Of a stretch of DNA of 39,904 nt, positions 35,667 to 39,904 are shown piece by piece (position 1 is the first letter of the stretch; the number at the start of each line of letters is the position of its first letter). Both the position numbers and the translations under genes were made by a program. The stretch is from an uncultured Planctomycetota bacterium (lineage in GTDB: Bacteria > Planctomycetota > Phycisphaerae > UBA1845 > Fen-1342): assembly GCA_900696525.1 (NCBI GenBank), contig CAADGL010000008.1, positions 1 to 39,904 of the forward strand. Reading direction: 5' to 3'. The notes beneath the pieces are model-generated. The model saw nothing but the letters and a program-made list of their open reading frames with translations. It searched no databases and was not told the DNA's origin.

Positions 35667-37886
35667 ATGCGTCAGGCGTACAGCGTCGCGGTGGCGTGGC
35701 TGTGGTTCGGGATCTTGGGCGTCGCAGCCGTCGCGCCCGCGCCGGCGCAGCAGACGCAGCCGGCGAGCGAGGCCGCGCCGCGCGGCCAGCGCCTCATCAC
35801 GCCGGAGATGCTCTTCGGCCAGGGCCGGGTCAACATCGACGGCAGCTACGCCCGCGGGCTGAGCTGGCTCGACGACGAGCATTACCAGGAGCAGCGTGGC
35901 GGCCGGGCGCAGCGCATCGCCGCCCTGAGCGGCGACGCGGCGCCGGTGTACGACGCGGAGGCGGTCGAGGCGGCGCTGGCCGAATCGGGAATGGAAGCGG
36001 CCAGCGTCGAGCGGCTGGCGCGCGGCCTGCGGTCGTTCAGCGACGACCGCTCGTGGGCGCTGTTTTCGCACGACGGGCACGAGTACGCCTATGGCTTCGA
36101 GAGCCGGCGCGTGGCGCGGCTCTTCGAGCGCCGCGGCGCCAGCGAGATCGCCCTGAGCCCGAAGGCCGGCTTCGTCTCGTTCGTGCGTGACCACAACCTG
36201 CACGCCGTCGAGATCGCCTCGGGCGAGGTGCGGCAACTCACGAGCGACGGATCGCCCACGCTCCTCAACGGCGTGCTGGACTGGCTCTACCAGGAAGAGG
36301 TCTACGGCCGCGGCGACTGGCGCGCGTACTGGTGGAGCCCGGACGACCGCTTTATCGCCTTCCTGCAACTCGACGAGAGCCCCGTGCCCACGCATGCGTT
36401 GATCGACCACATCGCCGTCCCGCAGCGCATCGAAAACACGCGCTATCCACACGCGGGCGAGCCCAACCCGAGCGTGCGCCTCGGTATCGTCCCTGCCGCC
36501 GGCGGCGACGTCGTGTGGGCCGATCTCGACGCGTACGGCGACACCGAGATCCTGATCGTGCGCGTCAGTTGGTCGCCCGACGGCAAGGTGATCTTCCAGG
36601 TCCAGGACCGCGAGCAGCGCTGGCTCGACCTCAACGAAGCCGACCCGCAGACCGGCCGGGTCCGCACGCTCATCCGCGAGCTGTCGCCCGCCTGGGTCAA
36701 CGTGCTCGACGCCCCGCGCTGGCTCGCCGACGGCCGCTTCGTCTGGCGCTCGGAGTACGACGGCTTCGCGCACCTGTATCTCTACGCGCGCGACGGCGTC
36801 ATGCTCAACCGCGTCACCCGCGGACCCTGGGAAGTCAGCAGCGTCCACGGCGTCGACGAGGCCGGCGGCTGGGTCTACTTCAGCGGCTCACTCGACAGCC
36901 CGATCCAGGCCAACGCCTATCGCGTCCGCCTCGACGGCCGCGATCCGCCCGAGCGGCTCACCGAGGCCGGCTTCGCCCATTCGGTGGTTTTCAACCCGGG
37001 GCTCGGCATGTTCATCGACACGTTCAGCAATCTCACGACGCCGCCGCGCGTCCGCCTGTGCGCCGCCGACGGCTCGCCGCTGCGTTGGATCAGCGAGAAC
37101 GACGTCGACACGCTGGGCGAGTTCAAGCTGGGCGAGGCGCGCTTTCTCCGCGTGCCGACGCCCGACGGCGCGGAGCTCAATGCGCTGCTGGTCCTGCCGG
37201 CGGATTACGAGCCAGGTGTGCGCTACCCGGTGCTGTGCAGCGTGTACGCGGGGCCGAGCTCGCCGACGGTGAGCAACCGCTGGCGCGGGACGCGGTACCT
37301 CCAGGACCAGATGCTGGCGCAGAAGGGCTACATCGTGTGGTACTGCGACCCGCGCTCCGCCAGCGGCGAAAGCGCCGCCAGCGCCTGGCACGCCTACCAG
37401 CGCCTGGGCGAGGCCGAGCTCGCCGACATCGAGGCCGGCGTGCGCTGGCTGATCGACCAGGGCTACGCCGATCCCGAACGCATCGGCATCCAGGGCGGCA
37501 GCTACGGCGGTTACATGGTCTGCTACGCGCTGACGCACAGCAAGATGTTCAAGGTCGGGATCGCGGCCTTTCCCGTGACCGACTGGCGGCACTACGACAC
37601 GATCTACACCGAGCGCTACATGCGGACGCCCGCGAACAACCCGGAGGGCTATCGGCGCTCATCGGCCCTCGACGCGGCGTCGAGCCTGCACGGCCGGCTG
37701 CTGATCTACCACGGGATGATGGATGACAACGTGCACATGCACAACACGCTGCTGTTCATCGACCGCCTGCAACGCGCCGGCAAACAGTTCGACCTGATGC
37801 TCTACCCGCTGGACCGCCACGGCATCGGCCGCGGGAGCCGGCACGAGCGCGAGATGACGCTGAACTACCTGCTGACCCACTTGTGA
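35667..37886 (+). CDS. S9B family peptidase (dipeptidyl peptidase IV-like)
   Basis: This is a 739-aa secreted serine peptidase of the prolyl oligopeptidase clan. The N-terminus has a signal peptide (WLWFGILGVAAVAPAPAQQ), followed by an eight-bladed beta-propeller (about 45-490; NGVLDWLYQEEVYGR, which contains the paired Glu that bind the substrate N-terminus in DPP IV, and RAYWWSPDDRFIAFLQLDES), and a C-terminal alpha/beta-hydrolase domain. The catalytic triad is visible as Ser612 (GGSYGG), Asp686 (MMDDNVH) and His718 (DRHGIG), with Asp and His 32 residues apart as in human DPP IV. It should remove X-Pro or X-Ala dipeptides in the periplasm or outside the cell. GAGGGAGGG precedes the ATG at 35667. 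It follows the UPF0316 gene and precedes repeat-rich DNA. Confidence 0.95.
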   Translation: MRQAYSVAVAWLWFGILGVAAVAPAPAQQTQPASEAAPRGQRLITPEMLFGQGRVNIDGSYARGLSWLDDEHYQEQRGGRAQRIAALSGDAAPVYDAEAVEAALAESGMEAASVERLARGLRSFSDDRSWALFSHDGHEYAYGFESRRVARLFERRGASEIALSPKAGFVSFVRDHNLHAVEIASGEVRQLTSDGSPTLLNGVLDWLYQEEVYGRGDWRAYWWSPDDRFIAFLQLDESPVPTHALIDHIAVPQRIENTRYPHAGEPNPSVRLGIVPAAGGDVVWADLDAYGDTEILIVRVSWSPDGKVIFQVQDREQRWLDLNEADPQTGRVRTLIRELSPAWVNVLDAPRWLADGRFVWRSEYDGFAHLYLYARDGVMLNRVTRGPWEVSSVHGVDEAGGWVYFSGSLDSPIQANAYRVRLDGRDPPERLTEAGFAHSVVFNPGLGMFIDTFSNLTTPPRVRLCAADGSPLRWISENDVDTLGEFKLGEARFLRVPTPDGAELNALLVLPADYEPGVRYPVLCSVYAGPSSPTVSNRWRGTRYLQDQMLAQKGYIVWYCDPRSASGESAASAWHAYQRLGEAELADIEAGVRWLIDQGYADPERIGIQGGSYGGYMVCYALTHSKMFKVGIAAFPVTDWRHYDTIYTERYMRTPANNPEGYRRSSALDAASSLHGRLLIYHGMMDDNVHMHNTLLFIDRLQRAGKQFDLMLYPLDRHGIGRGSRHEREMTLNYLLTHL

Positions 37887-38051
37887 TGGAGGTCGGCCGC
37901 TGGCCGCGTGGCATGGGTGGCCCGCGTGGCATGGGTGGCAATGCTTCGGCGCAGCCGTAAGCGTGCGAGCCGGCAGCCGAGCCAGCTTTGGGTGGCATGA
38001 GGTGGCGCCAGGTGGCACCCCGCATGCCGCCCGGAGGGCGGGCGGTCGTAG

Positions 38052-38071
38052 CCAGGGGTTTCAACCCCTGG
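38052..38071. repeat. perfect palindrome CCAGGGGTTTCAACCCCTGG
   Basis: This is a 9-bp inverted repeat with a 2-nt centre, at the edge of a module that begins GGCGGTCGTAG. No coding gene surrounds it. It may be a folded dispersed repeat rather than an operator; no T-tract follows. Confidence 0.75.
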
Positions 38072-38603
38072 AAACCTGCCATTCTCCCTGGAGTTTCTCC
38101 GCCCGTAGGGCGAACAAACGGATGCAAAACAGCGCGTCGCTGTGGAATGCGCCGCGGGCCTGGCTGGTTATTACATCTCGGACCAGTGGCCCGGCCCGGT
38201 CGGGTGTGGGCTGACGGGTTCAGGTCGCGCCGGCTTTGTCAGCCGGTTGACTGCGGCTGCATGTCTGCTGAGGGCTCGTTGTCTTACGTGACGCCCGGTC
38301 GTTCTGCGCCGTAGCGCTTTGCTCTTTGCTTCACGGGCGGGCTTTGGCCCCGGCCGCGACGGATGGACCCCTTCGCTGTTCCCGCAGCCTTGGCTCCTGA
38401 AGGGTGAGTCGGAGACCCGGGGAGCGCGGGTTTGTGACGCTCGTCGTCACGGCCCGTGCTCCTCCCTCCGCCCTTCCGCAAACGTCGCTCTCACGCGCCG
38501 CGCCGCGCCATGCCGCACCGCGCCGCGCCCCGCCGAGACCGCGCCACGAGCCGGGAGCGCAAGCGAGTGGCACTACAGCGGGCACCGCGTGCTCCTCCGG
38601 CGG

Positions 38604-38636
38604 CACCGCTCCCTCACGGTCGCGGCTCGGATCACC
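38604..38636 (+). repeat. dispersed 'GRGSD' repeat, copy 3
   Basis: The core reads CACCGCTCCCTCACGGTCGC followed by GGCTCGGATCACC on the plus strand. It is the same family as the copies at 8024-8056 and 11380-11410, but here lies outside any gene, 28 nt before the end of the CutC gene on the opposite strand. Confidence 0.75.
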
Positions 38637-38663
38637 GTGCGCCCGGCTCGGATTGGGCGACCC

Positions 38664-39440
38664 TCATCCACCCGCCGCAACAATGTCGAGCGCGCGCCGC
38701 GCCGCCGCCAGCTCGCGAGCGTCCAGCCGAACACCCGCCTCCGCCTGCGGCGCGTCGCCCGACGCAACCCGCCGCGAGTCCGGCAGCCGACGGAACGTGC
38801 CGTGCACATGTCTGCAACCGCTGCGGCGCACGACCTCAGCCACCGTGGCCGCGCGAATGCCTCCCGCCGCGACAATCGCGATCCGCCCGCGCGCCCGCTG
38901 CACGAGCCCGCGCAGCGCCGTCACGCCGGCCAGCGCCGTCGCCGCGCCGCCCGATGTGAGCACCCGGCAGAAGCCGAGCCCGATGATCGTCTCGAGCGCC
39001 CGCGCCGCGTCCGCCGTCGCATCAAACGCCCGATGGAAGACGAGGTCGAGGCCGTCGGCTGCGGCGGCCAGCGCACGGCAGGCGGCCTGATCGACCTCGC
39101 GCTGCGGGGTCAGCGCGCCGACGGCGACCGCCCGCGCGCCGCTCGCTCGCATCCGCGCGACCTCGGCTGACATGCGCGCGATCTCCGCCGGGCCATAGAC
39201 GAAGTCGCCCGGCCGCGAACGGACGAGCGCTACAACCGGCGCCCGGCACGTCCCGCAGACGTCCTCGACCACGCCGGCTTCGGGCGTCAGCCCGTCGACT
39301 TCGAGCGCGCGGCTCAGCTCGATTTGGTCAGCGCCGGCGGCCTCGGCGGCGCGGGCGTCAGCGGCGCTCGTCACGCAGGCTTCAAGCAGGTGACGGGTGC
39401 CGGACGAGTGCTGTATCGCCAATGGGCGGCCGATGGCCAA
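38664..39440 (-). CDS. cutC: CutC family protein (copper homeostasis-type)
   Basis: CutC is a TIM-barrel protein first linked to copper tolerance; its biochemical role is not settled. The 258-aa product shows LLEACVTSAADARAAEAAGADQIELSRAL, VDGLTPEAGVVE, VALVRSRPGDFVYG, AVGALTPQREVD, LVFHRAFDATAD, CRVLTSGGAATA and IVAAGGI, the family order. No ATG exists in the frame. I chose the TTG at 39438-39440 because GGAG lies 6 nt upstream and the product has the usual length (about 250 aa). A TTG at 39422 or 39629 is possible; the latter would read the 15-bp minisatellite as (RESRA)-like repeats. Asp-Gly replaces Gly-Gly in DGLTP, and SRPGDF replaces the usual RPRGGDF, so the copper or substrate role may differ. 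Confidence 0.85.
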   Translation of the reverse strand: MAIGRPLAIQHSSGTRHLLEACVTSAADARAAEAAGADQIELSRALEVDGLTPEAGVVEDVCGTCRAPVVALVRSRPGDFVYGPAEIARMSAEVARMRASGARAVAVGALTPQREVDQAACRALAAAADGLDLVFHRAFDATADAARALETIIGLGFCRVLTSGGAATALAGVTALRGLVQRARGRIAIVAAGGIRAATVAEVVRRSGCRHVHGTFRRLPDSRRVASGDAPQAEAGVRLDARELAAARRALDIVAAGG

Positions 39441-39474
39441 GCGTCGCTCCGAGTCTCCGGCGGTTCCTCCGCGG

Positions 39475-39579
39475 CTCCGATTCCGCGGTCTCCACTCCTG
39501 GCGCCTCGATTCCTGCGGTCTCGATTCCCGCGCTCTCGATTCCCGCGCTCTCGATTCGCGCGGTCTCGATTCGCGCGGT
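39475..39579. repeat. 15-bp minisatellite, seven units
   Basis: Seven adjacent 15-bp units begin at 39475, 39490, 39505, 39520, 39535, 39550 and 39565. The best-conserved form is CTCGATTCCCGCGCT; units 2 and 7 differ most or by a G for C. The array lies 35 bp before the chosen CutC start codon. Confidence 0.9.
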
Positions 39580-39642
39580 CTCCGCGGTCCGGACGGCGTC
39601 CCGGGCGCGTCGCGCCCGACGGGCCGCAACCCGCGGACCTGT

Positions 39643-39670
39643 TTGTGACCCTCGTGCGGGCGGCTATCCT
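39643..39670 (+). promoter_or_regulatory. possible promoter TTGTGA-16-TATCCT
   Basis: TTGTGA (39643-39648) and TATCCT (39665-39670) are 16 nt apart and resemble sigma-70 hexamers on the plus strand. It lies about 150 nt before the tRNA-Pro gene and could transcribe it. This is a motif match only. Confidence 0.35.
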
Positions 39671-39828
39671 AAGCTCGTGCCGGCACGCCGGCGCGGCCTT
39701 GGGCGTGAGGCGGGGACGTGGCGTGGAGACGTGGGGAGGGACCGTGACGTTGGAGCGTGACGTGGGAAGGTGAGGGTGTGGCGATGTCGCCGGGGCCTGG
39801 CCGGCGCCGGCGCGGCATCGGCGTTCCG

Positions 39829-39904
39829 CGGGGTGTAGCTCAGCCTGGATTAGAGCGCCTGGTTTGGGTCCAGGAGGTCGCAGGTTCGAATCCTGTCACC
39901 CCGA
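39829..39904 (+). tRNA. tRNA-Pro (anticodon TGG)
   Basis: The 76-nt sequence folds as a full cloverleaf. The acceptor CGGGGTG pairs with CACCCCG (discriminator A at 39904). The D-arm is GCTC/GAGC, the anticodon stem is CCTGG/CCAGG with loop TTTGGGT (anticodon TGG), the variable loop follows, and the T-arm is GCAGG/CCTGT with TTCGAAT. The window ends on the discriminator base, so whether CCA is encoded is not visible. Confidence 0.95.

Larger units (their letters stand above)
37887..38663. other. 777-bp gene-free region with dispersed repeat modules
   Basis: No coding sequence is credible here. The left part has two GTGGCATGGGTGGC copies (about 37907-37941) and a CTTCGGCGCAGCCGTAAGCG module. 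At 38052-38071 the palindrome CCAGGGGTTTCAACCCCTGG has a 9-bp stem. Farther right are a GGGAGCGCAAGCGAGTGGCA segment (about 38552-38571) and copy 3 of the 'GRGSD' repeat. From memory such short modules recur in planctomycete genomes. The region looks like a sink for repeats between the peptidase and CutC genes. Confidence 0.6.
39441..39828. other. gene-free region between CutC and tRNA-Pro
   Basis: It holds the 15-bp minisatellite (39475-39579), a possible promoter (39643-39670) and a low-complexity stretch of GTGGCGTGGAGACGTGGGGA-type sequence (about 39710-39780). No protein-coding gene is supported. Confidence 0.5.

Noticed and set aside
39475..39579. CRISPR or iteron origin
   Set aside because: The 15-bp units have no spacers, no DnaA-box similarity and no replication gene nearby.
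39829..39904. Integration site at the tRNA-Pro gene
   Set aside because: No integrase, duplicated tRNA end or foreign-gene block is visible on the left side; the right side is outside the window.

Overview
The window is about 40 kb of very GC-rich DNA that looks like a chromosomal segment of a planctomycete, probably an uncultured or Phycisphaerae-like lineage. This is inferred from protein families, not from any search. The clues are secreted proteins with paired EF-hand/dockerin-like tails (multiheme protein at 31341-33161 and a remnant at 2839-3117), 'DCNGNGIPDEC'-type calcium-binding repeats (22425-23600), a PEP-CTERM protein (30181-30879), an ECF sigma factor coupled to a zinc-finger/Ser-Thr kinase/TPR protein (19414-22256), an EF-G with the 'AHIDSGKTT' P-loop, and short dispersed repeats of a type I recognise from such genomes. 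Most of the window is ordinary chromosome. I see no phage, integrase, transposase gene, CRISPR array or rRNA. One tRNA-Pro lies exactly at the right edge.

Layout. 1-411: heptanucleotide tandem repeat and gene-free DNA. 412-4170: fusA and rlmN on the minus strand, separated by a gene-free stretch carrying a decayed EF-hand tail. 4388-7972: a soluble PAS-PAS-PAS hybrid histidine kinase and a WecB-type UDP-GlcNAc 2-epimerase on the plus strand. 8010-12428: a tightly packed minus-strand operon (ACT-domain protein, four-helix b-type-cytochrome-like membrane protein, secreted discoidin-like protein, Agl23/GT39-like membrane protein, ApbE flavin transferase) whose last three genes follow at 3, -1 and -4 nt. 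12608-16671: a plus-strand run of thiolase, DUF3311, sodium:solute symporter, hotdog thioesterase and a small DMT-like membrane protein, followed by rsgA. 18014-22256: minus-strand dicarboxylate/amino-acid symporter, then kinase and sigma factor with an ATGA overlap. 22425-28216: plus-strand secreted protein with choice-of-anchor domains and a possible sorting tail, glycine-rich lipoprotein, GT-C glycosyltransferase and UPF0104 flippase-like protein. 28245-34814: minus-strand FHA-GAF-PP2C phosphatase, PEP-CTERM protein with a textbook UUCG terminator, pentaheme cytochrome with dockerin tail, a MITE-like element, and a coiled-coil protein. 35057-37886: plus-strand UPF0316 membrane protein and a DPP-IV family peptidase. 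37887-39904: repeat-rich DNA, a CutC homologue preceded by a 15-bp minisatellite, and tRNA-Pro.

The genes combine housekeeping translation factors (EF-G, RlmN, RsgA, tRNA), envelope glycan or glycolipid functions (WecB, Agl23-like, GT-C, UPF0104), cell-surface and secreted proteins, organic-acid uptake with acyl-CoA metabolism, and signal transduction. The least ordinary items are the 174-bp MITE-like element with perfect inverted ends and three 24-bp repeats (33297-33476), a short dispersed repeat that has entered two reading frames (8024-8056, 11380-11410, 38604-38636), the ApbE/b-cytochrome/Agl23 operon, and the pentaheme-dockerin fusion. No single locus can be called a proven new defence or mobile system from sequence alone.
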